A stretch of 64,000 bases of DNA from Lepturacanthus savala (GCA_030544235.1 CM060478.1:25847227-25911226), one strand, 5' to 3'; counted from the first letter of the stretch, positions 36,561 to 47,577 are shown. Notes: generated from the letters alone by a model not told the origin. Program-made: numbers and translations.

Positions 36561-36827
36561 ATTAAAAAAGGTAAATATGCTCAGTGAAATAAAAAAGTTT
36601 GATTGATTGATTGTTGAGTCCCAATAAACAGTCCTGATGTTTTATAACAGCTGCTATGAATGTTGAACTCACCCTTCAGGTAAATGTAACCTGTCGTTTT
36701 TTTTTTTGTTTTTTAGGCAGATCGTGCGTTTTCTGCCTTTTTAAAATGTGACATGAATGATTCTGGTCGTCTTCTATGGAAACACTTCTGATGTCTGCCT
36801 TTCTGGTTCCATTCCTCTGTTTTTTAG

Positions 36828-36985
36828 GGGATCAGCAGTCTCTTCAGTTCCCTCAAAGTGGTCCGGCTGCTCCGGTTGGGTCGGGTCGCCCGTAAACTGG
36901 ACCACTACATCGAGTATGGAGCGGCGGTTCTGGTGCTGCTGGTGTGTGTTTTCGGGCTGGCTGCTCACTGGCTCGCCTGCATTTG
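36828..36985 (+). CDS. kcnh1: kcnh1 exon 7: S4 voltage sensor and S5
   Basis: Encodes residues 316-367 plus two bases of Trp368. It starts GISSLFSSLKVVRLLRLG, where S4 has basic residues at 325, 328, 331, 334 and 337-338, and continues into the S4-S5 turn (DHYIEYG) and S5 (AAVLVLLVCVFGLAAHWLAC). The GISSLF start follows directly on NVDE of exon 6, as in the short KCNH1 isoform. I placed the end at 36985 with donor GTACGT so that TG|G rebuilds Trp. A donor three bases later would give a weaker GTTCAG. Confidence 0.93.
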
Positions 36986-37452
36986 GTACGTTCAGCCTGG
37001 ATGTTTTAGTTTTTACTCATCTTATTCTCACGTTTTCCATCATACCTGCTGTTACAGTGCAGAATGTTAGAGACAGTAGATTGATAGTTATTGCTATGTG
37101 GTTATTGTCAAAGGTCACATGGTATGAGGTAGGTGAGTAGATTATTGCACATGGAATTATTGGAAAAATAGAAATAAATAAATTACACATGGTTACCTAT
37201 TCTGTATACATTATTATGAATTATATAAATATATTAAGACACGTACCATATAACTGTAATAAATGTAAGCTATAAGTTAAGATACAGAATAGAAAATATC
37301 TAATATAATATAAATATATATATAAAATATTTATATTTAAGGCAAGGAATATGCAATGATATATTTATACATACATATACACATACAATACAATAATAAA
37401 ATAATAATAATATTGTAATATCCTATATGACTACTTATATGTAGTAGAAGAA

Positions 37453-37461
37453 GTGTGTGTG

Positions 37462-37496
<35 letters not shown>

Positions 37497-37500
37497 ATAC
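37453..37500. repeat. (TG)n-(TA)n-(TG)n microsatellite
   Basis: Short TG run, TA run, longer TG run in intron 7. Confidence 0.9.
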
Positions 37501-37964
37501 ACATTGTCTGTTATAGTTCTGATCGTTGTGTGATTATTTAATATTTCACAGTTTTCATGTTCATTTTCATTCAGTTCCTTTTCTTGTTCACCCCCACATT
37601 ATACATTAAAATCACAGCCAATTATTATAATGAGGTGATTGATTAAGCTAATTAAAGTATTAATGGTGTTGTTTTTTGGATTTCACACTCTAAAAATATG
37701 TTTTTCATACATTAATTAAAGCCAGAAAGAGTTTCAAGTGGTTAGTGGTTTCAAGAGAATATTCTTTTCTTCATTAAAATGCAGATTTATGGAGGCCAGG
37801 AGTGTGAAGTCTAATCAGATCTTCTAGGTGTGGCCCAGGCTTTAAGGTTCCATCACTGCTGTGCCTGTGTGTCCTACACACATAAAACACACAATTCATG
37901 TTTATATTTAATTTAAAGCTTTTCAATTATTTCCAGCTATACAAAATAACAGCTTTTAAACATC

Positions 37965-38200
37965 CCTGTATTTTCACTTTTCCTGTGATAAATGACAATA
38001 AATCAGAACTATCTCTACAACCACAAACGTCCTGGACTTAAACCTGGTAACAAAAGAAAGAAAAGAAACAAGAGAAAAGTTAATTCATTTAAGTCGCTGT
38101 TACAGAGCAAATATAGTTAGAATATTTCAATATTTACTACAGATAAAAATACTTTATTTAAAACTTAAAAAAAGACTAAACTGACCCAAATCACCTGCCA
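37965..38200. repeat. unclassified dispersed repeat (partner 61560-61755)
   Basis: Shares tatctctacaaccacaaa, atagttagaatatt, aatactttatttaaaactta and aaactgacccaaatca with 61560-61755, same orientation. Confidence 0.6.
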
Positions 38201-38398
38201 GTGAATGACCGAGAGACGGTCAATATCCTTGATGTGTCTACATATGATCCATTTATGTTGTGGACCTACATTCACCAAGGGTGGAACTTAACCAAAAAAA
38301 CAACAAGAGGACAATCTTGTTGTTGTTTTTTTTGTTGAGGTGTGGAGAACATTCCAAAACAAAATAAATAAATAAAAGTAAAATAAATAGGAATAAAT

Positions 38399-39466
38399 AG
38401 TGATAACTACCAACTATAACTATATACTAACTACTATACTATAACTAGTAATTATAACTATATACTAACTACTACACTGTAACTAGTAACTATATATACA
38501 AACTACTATACTATAACTATGTACTAACTACTATACTATAACTATTAACTATAACTATATACTAACTACTACAATATAACAAGTAACTATAACTATATAC
38601 TAACTACTATACTATAACTACTAACTATAACTATATACTAACTACTATACTATAACTAGTAACTATAACTATATACTAACTACTATACTATAACTAGTAA
38701 CTATAACTATATACTAACTACTATACTATAACTAGTATCTATAACTATATACTAACTACTATACTATAACTAGTAACTATAACTATATACTAACTACTAT
38801 ACTATAACTAGTAACTATAACTATATACTAACTACTATACTATAACTAGTAACTATTACTATATACTAACTACTATACTATAACTAGTAACTATAACTGT
38901 ATACTAACTACTATACTATAACTAGTAACTATTACTATATACTAACTACTATATTTTAACTAGTAACTATAACTATATACTAACTACTATACTATAACTA
39001 GTAACTATAACTATATACTAACTACTATACTATAACTAGTATCTATAACTATATACTAACTACTATACTATAACTAGTAACTATAACTATATACTAACTA
39101 CTATACTATAACTAGTAACTATTACTATATACTAACTACTATATTTTAACTAGTAACTATAACTATATACTAACTACTATACTATAACTAGTAACTATAA
39201 CTATATACTAACTACTATACTATAACTAGTAACTATAACTATATACTAACTACTATATTATAACTAGTAACTATAACTATATACTAACTACTATATTATA
39301 ACTAGTAACTATAACTATATACTAACTACCATACTATAACTAGTAACTATATACTAACTACTATACTATAACTAGTAACTATAACTATATAGTAACTATT
39401 ATACTATAACTAGTAACTATAACTATATACTAACTACTATACTATAACTAGTAACTATAACATATA
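38399..39466 (-). repeat. 38-bp minisatellite array 2 (about 28 units), reverse orientation
   Basis: Tandem copies of the reverse complement of the array 1 unit, with blocks ctactatactataactag, taactataactatatacta. Shared variants repeat at 190 bp (ctatattttaac at 38947 and 39137 approximately), again showing five-unit higher-order copies. Lies in intron 7 and directly precedes the LINE copy at 39507. Confidence 0.95.
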
Positions 39467-39506
39467 TATGACAGATCATGTCCATTTACAGGAATTTAAA
39501 TAACGT

Positions 39507-40016
39507 CTTGTCTCGTCTTCTTCCGCTTAACCGTAATCGGGTCGCGGGGGCAGCAGCTTCAGCAGGGAAGCCCAGACTTCCCTCTCCCCGGCTACTTCCT
39601 CCAGCTCTTCCGGGGGGACCCCAAGGCGTTCCCAGACCACCCGAGAGACATAGTCTCTCCAGTGTGTCCTGGGTCTTCCCCGGGGCCGCCGCCCGGAGGG
39701 ACGTGCCCGGAACACCTCACCAGGGAGGCGTCCAGGAGGCATCCTCACTAGATGCCCGAGCCACCTCAACTGGCTCCTCTCGATGTGGAGGAGCAGCGGT
39801 TCTACTCTGAGCTCCTCGTGGATGACCGAGCTTCTCACCCTATCTCTAAGGGAGAGCCCAGCCACCCGGCGAAGGAAACCCATTTCGGCCGCTTGTATTC
39901 GCGATCTCGTTCTTTCGGTCACTACCCAAAGCTCGTGACCATAGGTGAGGGTAGGAACGTAGATTGACTGGTAAATCAGGAGCTACGCCTTTCGGCTCAG
40001 CTCCTTCTTCACCACG
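39507..40016 (-). mobile_element. 5'-truncated LINE insertion with 9-bp target duplication
   Basis: Minus strand encodes the last part of the same ORF2 as the element at 2596 (MGFLRRVAGLSLRDRVRSSV to SLLKLLPPRPDYG), with 131 codons open. Sequence identity to the other copy is very high by eye. A perfect AAATAACGT duplication flanks it (39498-39506 and 40017-40025), so both ends are certain. Only about 510 bp of the 3' end were inserted, with a GACGA-type tail. Confidence 0.92.
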
Positions 40017-40025
40017 AAATAACGT

Positions 40026-41139
40026 TCAGTTTGATAATTATAACAATGATAATCAAACTTTTTGAAGGTGATGTTGCTCCAAACCAGGCAACAGGTAAAA
40101 ATAGCTCCCGCGTCATTTCCCTGTATGTGGTTTTCTCTGGTTGCTATGGCAACACAACAAGCTGCAGCAACAAGTTGGGAAAAAAAGAAAGTTAAAGCAT
40201 CATTAAAGTGGTTGACGACAGCCACCTCGTCCTCTTCTCTGACAAGCTTTATCTCTAAAGATTAAAGGGAAGGAGAGCGTTAAGGAGCATGAAGTACATT
40301 CAATATCAGCCGTCTCCTTCCTGTCTTTGTGCTAAGCTAAGCTAGCTACTTCCTCTGGCTCTATAAGACATCTGAGTACTGTTGATATTTTTATCTGAGA
40401 AAAAATAATAATAATAAAAAAGCAAATACTGCAAAAACTGAAACCTCAACAAGTGAAAATATCTTAATTTTGGTATAATTAGTCCAATATTGAGTAGAAT
40501 TGTTCTTATTTCAGTGGCAGATAATTTTGCTAATTTCAAGCCTATTTTTCTTTTATGGTAGATAATGAATATGTTAATAGATGATGTCTTGTTATCTTAT
40601 GATTTTTGGTTTATGGTTTTTGCCTCTCACCTGTCCTGTCCTGTGCCCAGGTGTGCACAGTCTTTTCTTTTGAGAAATTGTGTAATGAGAAATTTCAAAT
40701 ATTGTTTCAACTCGATTTATATCATTTTGGAGCTCCTTTAACAAATTCAATTATTTGCATTTGTCCCTATTTGTAGTTTACAGTCCTTTCCCATTGGTTC
40801 CAGCCTCACGTTTGAGTCCCCCCTAAATAACCAGTCCAGTTAGGAGTCGTCTATAGGTGTGAGAGGTGGTGTTTAACACTCCTGTTATGTTCATTTCTCA
40901 GCAACAGCAATGGTCGAAAAGACGTCCAAGACCAAAAATATCCCAAGCATTGTTAATATTTCATTATTTACCCCATTGCGGACTATTCTGTCAGTATTTA
41001 GTACAATGGTGTTCCTGACCTCTAACAGGTTGGTTGAATTAGGATAAGTCACTAGTGTTTTGGAAAAAAATGCATGTTCAAACCTTTTCTTAATGTTTTA
41101 CCACTAGATTACTTTTAATCAAGTGTTTCTCTCAACATA

Positions 41140-41172
<33 letters not shown>

Positions 41173-41382
41173 GTCTCAAAGTTTCAAAGAAAGAAATATT
41201 CTGACATTTCTAGTTTGATGCTGGTCAGTATGAACCATTTTCATTTTATACATTAATTACACTAATTAAGGCAAGATGAAAAAAAAAACACTTTTAACTA
41301 TTATTCCTAGATCTTCAAGCTGTAAAACGTGTCATTTAGCCCCATACCATACCAGGAGGGTGAATCCTCTTTGTGGTTCCAG
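40026..41382. other. intron 7, last part: no gene
   Basis: Unique sequence with (TG)n at 41141-41167 and the pyrimidine-rich acceptor tttgtggttccag before exon 8. Confidence 0.5.
41141..41167. repeat. (TG)n microsatellite
   Basis: TG dinucleotides about 215 bp before exon 8. Confidence 0.9.
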
Positions 41383-41654
41383 GTACAGCATCGGGGACTA
41401 CGAGGTCATCGATGAGGAGACCAACATCGTGCGGATGGACAGCTGGCTCTACATCCTGGCCGAGACCGTGGGCCGACCCTACCGCTTCAACGCCAGCGGC
41501 TCGGGGAAGTGGGAGGGCGGCCCCAACAAGGACTCGGTCTACATCACCTCGCTGTACTTCACCATGACCAGCCTCACCAGCATCGGCTTCGGCAACATCG
41601 CCCCCACCACGGACGGGGAGAAGATCTTTGCCGTGGCCATGATGATGATCGGAT
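41383..41654 (+). CDS. kcnh1: kcnh1 exon 8: turret, pore helix, selectivity filter, S6 start
   Basis: Completes Trp368 and encodes residues 369-458, plus one base of Ser459. It starts YSIGDYEVIDEETNIVRMDS. The filter reads SIGFGN (434-439) after the pore helix SLYFTMTSLT. S6 begins FAVAMMMIG. One extracellular N-glycosylation sequon remains, NAS at 404. The upstream sequon of human KCNH1 (NNS) is replaced by MDS, as in KCNH5 (IDS). EVIDE, IGFGNIAPTTD and AMMM are also KCNH5-like, while FNASGSGKWEGGP and IFAVA are KCNH1-like. The donor is GTGAGT. Confidence 0.95.
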
Positions 41655-41948
41655 GTGAGTGGCGGCGTTTTTTTTATCACCTCTCTGGTGGAGCAGATAC
41701 ATGATACATGAGGAGTGTGGCTCCACTCTTTAAAGCCACTGAGGTTAGTGAGCCAATGAATTATAGATAGAGCCGTCGCTGGTCAGAAAATAGAACTTCA
41801 CAGACGCTTAGCTGAGCAATATCTCAACCCCTCTTTAACTTGAAAATGCTGCTCAGGTTGAATCATTTCTAATGCTGCCTTCACTGGCTGCTGCTGCTGT
41901 TTTACTATCATAGACCTCAGTTCTCAACACACCGTGCTGGATATGTCT

Positions 41949-42092
41949 TTAACCCTCTACTGCATAGTGGTGCCATATGGCAACAATCACTTTTTCATTT
42001 TTCTAAAAAGCTGTGATTATAAAATCTATGTTTTAACAGATTGTTGCGAAAAGGGGGCTTTTATTTTGAAGGACATACAATTTTTGAGCATC
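41949..42092 (-). mobile_element. TTAA-flanked MITE, copy P5 (fragment cut by a hAT-like element)
   Basis: TTAACCCTCTACTGCATAGTG followed by gccatatggcaacaatca, ttttctaaaaagctgtga and gcttttattttgaaggacat, stopping at the hAT target site. No matching remainder is found on the far side. Confidence 0.65.
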
Positions 42093-42100
42093 ACCTATAC

Positions 42101-43357
42101 CAGTGATTTTCAACCTATGGGTCCTTTTCTAAAAATGTAAATATCATAGTTGTCTGTGCCTGTGTGCCCAGAAATAAAAAAATGTTCTATCCTGAAACGT
42201 ATGTATTGCTGAGTATGTCTTTCAGAGTATGTCTTTCAGAGTATACCTTTCAAAGTAAAAGGTGAGCTTGGTTGCTATTGGCTGTTGATAGAACGGTAAA
42301 GTCAGGATAACAGCTCGGTCGTTATCTTAGCTACGTCGTCGATGCGACGCAGACCTTGTTCATTCTTAGTTCTGTGTAGAGGGAACGTGTTGGTCTGATG
42401 AATCAATGCTTCCTCTTCACAATGGAAAATGAACACCAGGCAAATGAACAAAAGAAAGTCCGGCACAAAACAGAAAAACAGGCAAAACACACCTAAATAA
42501 CACATATTCTGGACCGTATGTACCACACTTTTGTTTTCTTTTGCCACTTTTTTTCATTCGTTCTCGTACCAGGATGCAGCGTGTGTATCAGAGCGTATCG
42601 ATATCAAACAGCAAATGCTTTTATTCCAAGTGTTGAACAGCAGGTGAGAGAAAAAAAAACAGCCAAAACCGTCATTTCCCCTTATATAACACATATTCTG
42701 GACTGTACCAGACGTTTTTCTTCTTTTGCCTGTTTTTCTTTCGGTTTTGTACCAAACTTTTTTTTCTGGTCCTAATCCTCCTATAGACAACCAGAATGCA
42801 GCGTGTGTGTTTTTATCTCATTGGTATCAAAGAAAAAAAGATTTTATTACAAATCTTGAAGTAGAAACGACAGAGAAACCGTTTACTGAGGCGACTGTAG
42901 ACCACCACGGCTGAACTGACCAATCACAGCCCTTGGGTCTGTGTCTACGCAACACGTAGTCAGGATTTGTTGGAGGTGACGTCAGCAAGGAGGTGACGTC
43001 AGCAAGTTTTCACATTAAAATGATAAAATGGCCTGTTCTCTGTGAATAAGTTGACATTAGTATAAAAGTGATCAGTAATATTGTTGAATAAGTTATGAGC
43101 TTCATGCATATTCCATAATTAGTCCTCGGCCTAAATGTTAAATTTTTACAGCAAAATGATAAAAATGCCCTGTTGTGATTTTCCTGCCTTTTCATATTAA
43201 TCAAATCAGTCCTAAATGTTACATTTTTACATTAAAATAGCAAAGTGGTCTAAAATGCATTCACTTGCTTCTGTATAGTTTATTGGGTCAGAGGTGGCCG
43301 CGGGCATTTAGGAGATTTCCAAGTGGGCCCTGAGCTGGAAAAGGTTGGGAACCCCTA
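42101..43357. mobile_element. hAT-like DNA transposon, 1257 bp, non-autonomous
   Basis: Left end CAGTGATTTTCAACC and right end GGTTGGGAACCCCTA are inverted and partly matching (the motif recurs in hAT-Charlie termini). A perfect 8-bp target duplication ACCTATAC flanks it at 42093-42100 and 43358-43365. Inside are repeated blocks (acacatattctgga at 42500 and 42688) and a pair of TGACGTCA sites. No transposase frame is recognised. Confidence 0.82.
42974..43007. promoter_or_regulatory. two tandem CRE palindromes (TGACGTCA)
   Basis: A 17-bp unit containing ggtgacgtcagcaa is repeated, giving TGACGTCA at 42977-42984 and 42994-43001. These are perfect consensus sites for CREB/ATF factors, inside the hAT-like element. 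A CCAAT motif lies upstream near 42920. Function is inferred. Confidence 0.45.
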
Positions 43358-43365
43358 ACCTATAC

Positions 43366-43665
43366 TAAGCCTTTTTGTTCATTTATTTAGTCTAAAACAT
43401 ACTTCATTGTGTTTATTTTTTTCAAATCTTATCAATAGTGACCCCATGTAGGCCTCATTTCAGATGTGGGAGTTAATAATAATAATAATAGTAAAAATAA
43501 CTTTTCTCTACATGGAGGGCAGAATTAAAAAAAAAAAAAAACACAAAAAAGTTCACAAGTGCATCATAAAGGATTTATTAACCTTAATAATAAATGATTA
43601 TTCTTATTTTATATCCAGTGGCTGGAAAATATATTATTATATAATAATAATTATATATCATTATT
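43366..43665. repeat. duplicated segment, copy 1 (partner 45531-46239)
   Basis: Blocks actaagcctttttgtt, gaccccatgtaggcct, catggagggcagaat and aaaggatttattaacct occur in the same order at 45531-46239, where a SINE is inserted at the (AAT)n tract. Both copies end at a TTAATCCTCTACTG MITE end. Confidence 0.7.
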
Positions 43666-44400
43666 TTAATCCTCTACTGCATAGTGTTGCCATATGGAAA
43701 CAATTACTTTATAATTTTTGTAAAAAAGCTGTGATATAAAATCTATGTTGTGTATGTATTTTCTTTTAATATATCTATTATTTAGGCCATTTCAAGTCGT
43801 AAAACATTCAAAACATTTTTACCATGTCTTGTCATATATATTATATTGCAGCAGTGCTTCAGTTCTTTTCATTTCTTTTTCGTTCAATTCATTTACCTGC
43901 ATTTTAAGACAATGGAGCTTTTGGAGTCCACATGTTTTGGTATTTTTGAAAGAGAGAAAATCTCAGGGAGATGAACAGTGGACTGATGTTCCTAGTTCAT
44001 TGGAGGAAATCCTTTAAAATAGGGTTTTCACATTCAAAAACCTTCACTTCTACTTTACTTTCAGTGGTCACTAAGCATCATGCATCATATTTTGTTTTAT
44101 TTAGGCCATTTTAAGTAATAAAACAATCAAAATAATTTCACCATGTCTATGTAATATTTCATGCAATAGAGGGTGAAAATTTACCAAAATTCTGAATAAA
44201 AGTCATGTCCATGAGCAATAGGGGATATCCTGGTCATGTGACGTTATAAATTATGTCCTTCAAAATAAAAGCTCCTAAAAGCTCATAGCTAACTATAAAA
44301 TATAATTTTTATATCACAGCTTTTTAGAACAATCCAAAGGCAGTAAATAAAAGTAATTGTTAACATGGTAATATAGCAGCACTAAACAATAGAGGGTTAA
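43666..44400. mobile_element. TTAA-flanked MITE, copy P6, with both ends of the same type
   Basis: TTAATCCTCTACTGCATAGTG at 43666 and aatagagggttaa at 44400. The first 85 bp (gccatatggaaacaattac, aagctgtgatataaaatct) recur in inverted form at about 44290-44400, giving long terminal inverted repeats. The middle contains a segment shared with 30956-31100 (gggagatgaacagtgg, acattcaaaaaccttcactt). Confidence 0.65.
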
Positions 44401-45530
44401 CAGTAGCTGTTGCTAGGAAGTGTTTATCATGTATATTGAATAAATCTGCCAATATAAGTTATTTTTGTCTATATGGACTAGTGAGAATCTGTTTTTCTGT
44501 GCTGATTCCTTCCATGCTTGTTGGTTTTTCTGTCTCTGGTGGAGGATGGCGTTTTTATTCCTGTCTCCAGTGCTCAGTTTAACGGTTTTTAACAATAATA
44601 TTCAGCAATAATTCAGACGTCCACACCGTCGCAGGACACTTTCTTATGAAACATTCATAGTGTGTAAGAATGATTTTACAGGAGCTGTTTTTCTTTCTGT
44701 CATTTGACTCATTACCTTTCTGTCATTTGACTCATTCTGTCATTTGACACACAGCACAGTATCGCCTGCTGTGTGATACTGTGCTGAATTATTGAGATTT
44801 ACTGGAGCGTGGTGCATCACTCACACAAGTTAAAAATAACATTTTCATCAAGCGTTGAGGCTCACTCACAGTTTTAAGCTTGTAAAGGATCCTTATTTGA
44901 CTGATAAAACAAAAATACATCAGTATCTGAGAAAGATTGGTAAAAATGTCTATTTATTTGTAATTGATCAGCACACAGAGCGATGGACCTTAATAACACT
45001 AACTGTACTTTTGATGAGAAAGCTGCTCATTTCCTGACTAAAAGCTGTGCACTGTAGAACTTTACTGTAAAACTGCAGTTTTACAAACACAGTACCGTGA
45101 CTGTAAATGATTATTACAGTAGATTGCTGTATACTTTTCAATAAATCACAGTAGTCAATGTATTACTTTAGAAAATCAGTAGTAGTAGTTAAAGAGTTAC
45201 TGTATTATAATACAGTTTGTCTTTTATTCTACATTAAAACACAATATTGTAAATAGACGTAAAGTTCTAGAAACACGTATCCTAAAAACACATTAGTTGA
45301 TATGTAAAAAGGCCCATAAAGATCCTGCTTATTAAGATTATTATTGCAATAATAATACTACATTAATGCCATTCTAAACAGTTATTGTTAGATTAGACAC
45401 TTATGGGAAACTAATTAACAGTTTATAGATATTTCAGAATGTTAGTAAAAGCTGTGAGTTTCTTAAAATTATAATTAAATTGTATTACAAACACATTCAA
45501 TGGTTTAATTAACCTGCTATAGCATTGTTA
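44401..45530. other. intron 8: no gene
   Basis: A triplicated tctgtcatttgactcat motif at about 44695-44750 and a 12-bp-arm hairpin cagcacagtatc/gatactgtgctg at 44752-44763 and 44775-44786. The 45053-45260 stretch has scattered ctgtaaat/acagta repeats. Confidence 0.5.
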
Positions 45531-45640
45531 AGTACTAAGCCTTTTTGTTTGGTTATTCAGTCTAAAACATACTTTATTGTGTTTTTTTTCCACAATTTAT
45601 CAATATTGACCCCATGTAGGCCTTATTTCAGATGTAGGAT

Positions 45641-45680
<40 letters not shown>

Positions 45681-45682
<2 letters not shown>

Positions 45683-46029
45683 CGGTGGCGCAGGGGTTGC
45701 CTGACAGCAAGAAGGTCACAGGTTCAAGACCTCCTTGGTCCTGGGTCTGGGACCTTTCTGTGTGGAGTTTGCATGTTCTCCCCGTGTCTGCGTGGGTTTT
45801 CACCAGGTACTCCGGCTTCCTCCCACAGTCCAAAAACATGCTGAGGTTAATTGGAGACTCTAAATTGCCCGTAGGTGTGAGTGTGTGAGTGAATGGTGTG
45901 TGTGCCCCACGATTGGCTGGCGATCATCTGGGGTGTATCCCTGGCTTTCGTCGTAACGCGCTGGGATAGGCTCCAGCAGACCATGTGACCATAATGAGGA
46001 ATAAGCAGGTATAGAAAATGACTGACTGA
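45681..46029 (+). mobile_element. tRNA-derived SINE, copy 2
   Basis: Same family as 28730: ggttcaagacctccttgg B-box region, gtgtggagtttgcatgttct, gtccaaaaacatgctgagg and ggctccagcagaccatgtg, with a TGAC-repeat tail. The tRNA-like head is shorter (gcggtggcgcaggggttgcc). It sits in an (AAT)n tract at 45643-45681 inside the duplicated segment. Confidence 0.85.
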
Positions 46030-46239
46030 TTTATATAGTGCTTTACTTTACATGGAGGGCAGAATAAAAAAAAAAAAAAGGTTAATTTTTAACAAGTGCA
46101 TCCTAAAGGATTTATTAACCTAATAACAAGGGATTGTTCTTATTTGATAACCAGTGGCTGCAAAATTAACTGATAATAAATACATAGTTACAGGAAATCA
46201 CGTAATCATGTAGTTATATTGTTAGTATTAGTATTTTTT

Positions 46240-46394
46240 TTAATCCTCTACTGTATAGTGTTGCCATATGGCAACAATTTCTTTATCTTCATTTGTCTAA
46301 AAAGCTGTGATATAAAATCGTATTTTTTACAGTTATGTGTAAAAAGCGGGCTTTTATTTTGAAGGACATACAATTTATGAGGTCACATGACCAT
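46240..46394 (-). mobile_element. TTAA-flanked MITE, copy P7 (fragment)
   Basis: TTAATCCTCTACTGTATAG, gccatatggcaacaattt, aagctgtgatataaaatc, gcttttattttgaaggacat and gaggtcacatgac, then family sequence is lost. Confidence 0.65.
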
Positions 46395-47022
46395 CTTCAT
46401 CATCATCATTTCTAATGATCGGCCATTTTTGACCAGGAACACCAAGAATGTAGAAAAGTTGAATAAAACACCCAAATTGTATGTAAATTAGTACAATTTA
46501 TTTTGTGCTGGAATCCTTAGTGGACAAAGTCATGGAGTCTTTGGTGAATCCGAATCACATTAACCACATTTTTGACTGACAAAAACTTAATTCAAAAAAT
46601 ATAAATAAATATAAATAATAAAATCAGATCATTCCATCAAGAAGTGAACTGGTGTTTTCTTCACCCTATTACATTATTGTACATATCATTAAATATATCA
46701 GATTACAGTCACCCATCACAATTGTATTTGTAAATACTTATATAGAGCAGAACATTTGGATACAGAACATTTCTGAGGTATTTCCTGCTTGTGTGACTCA
46801 TAATAAAACGTTGTACAATGAGGTGATGCATCAGGCGCCCCAGAGCGATAACTAACACTGACACCAACGCTGCCACATCAGTTTAGCTACCACCTCCTGT
46901 ACTGGGTGTCAGCCCTGAGACGACAGCCTGATCATCCCGTCACCATCACACCACCTCCGGCTCATCAGGTTTCCCAAAACAATCCCACACATCTGTTTAT
47001 TTCATGTTGCTGTTAAATCATA
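46395..47022. other. intron 8: no feature recognised
   Basis: Unique sequence, GC-balanced around 46810-46980. No gene or repeat seen. Confidence 0.45.
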
Positions 47023-47577
47023 TTAACCCTCTATTACTTATTACTTAGACATGGTAAACATGTTTTGAATATTTGTATTACTTAAAATATCTAAATAATA
47101 GATATATTTACAAATGTAAGAAAAAGTTTAAGTTTCATTTTAAGTTTGAACACATTGATCCCTTTGATCAACTGAAATTCCATTTAGTGAAGAAATAGAG
47201 CCACTTCAGAGACAGATTCTTACATCCTTGTAATTACTTTTCTGGAGATTTAATGTTATAATTCTAAAACTTTTAATTTTCAAATTATGTCATTTCATTG
47301 CCTTTTCATGTCCTAATTTTTTTGTTCTTTTTGAGATTTCCATGTCCTTGTAAATATAGTTTTGCATGTTAAATCCTAAATTCTATTTATTTCCTAACAG
47401 ATATGCCAAAAGTTCATGAGCAAACAGGATATCCTGGTCATGGGACCTCATAAATTGTATGTCCTTCAAAATAAAAGTCCCTTTTTTACTAAGTGTAACT
47501 AACTGTATAGGTTTTATATCACAGTTTTTTAGAAAAACAAAGATAAAGTAATTGTTGTCTATGTAATAGATGGTTAA
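47023..47577 (+). mobile_element. TTAA-flanked MITE, copy P8
   Basis: TTAACCCTCTATTACTTAT at the left, agatggttaa at the right (555 bp). The right half matches the family (aaacaggatatcctggtca, gtccttcaaaataaaagtcc). The middle carries unrelated sequence, perhaps a replacement. Confidence 0.65.

Larger units (their letters stand above)
36986..38398. other. intron 7, first part: no gene
   Basis: AT-rich, with compound (TG)/(TA) microsatellite at 37453-37500. A segment at 37965-38200 (tatctctacaaccacaaa, aatactttatttaaaactt, aaactgacccaaatca) recurs at 61560-61755, an unclassified dispersed repeat. Confidence 0.55.

Noticed and set aside
26670..36827. A separate cassette exon coding the 27-residue S3-S4 insertion of mammalian KCNH1
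   Set aside because: I looked for a GDPGKIGF- or PPPLEGRE-like segment flanked by splice sites in intron 6 and did not find one by eye; a translated search would be decisive.
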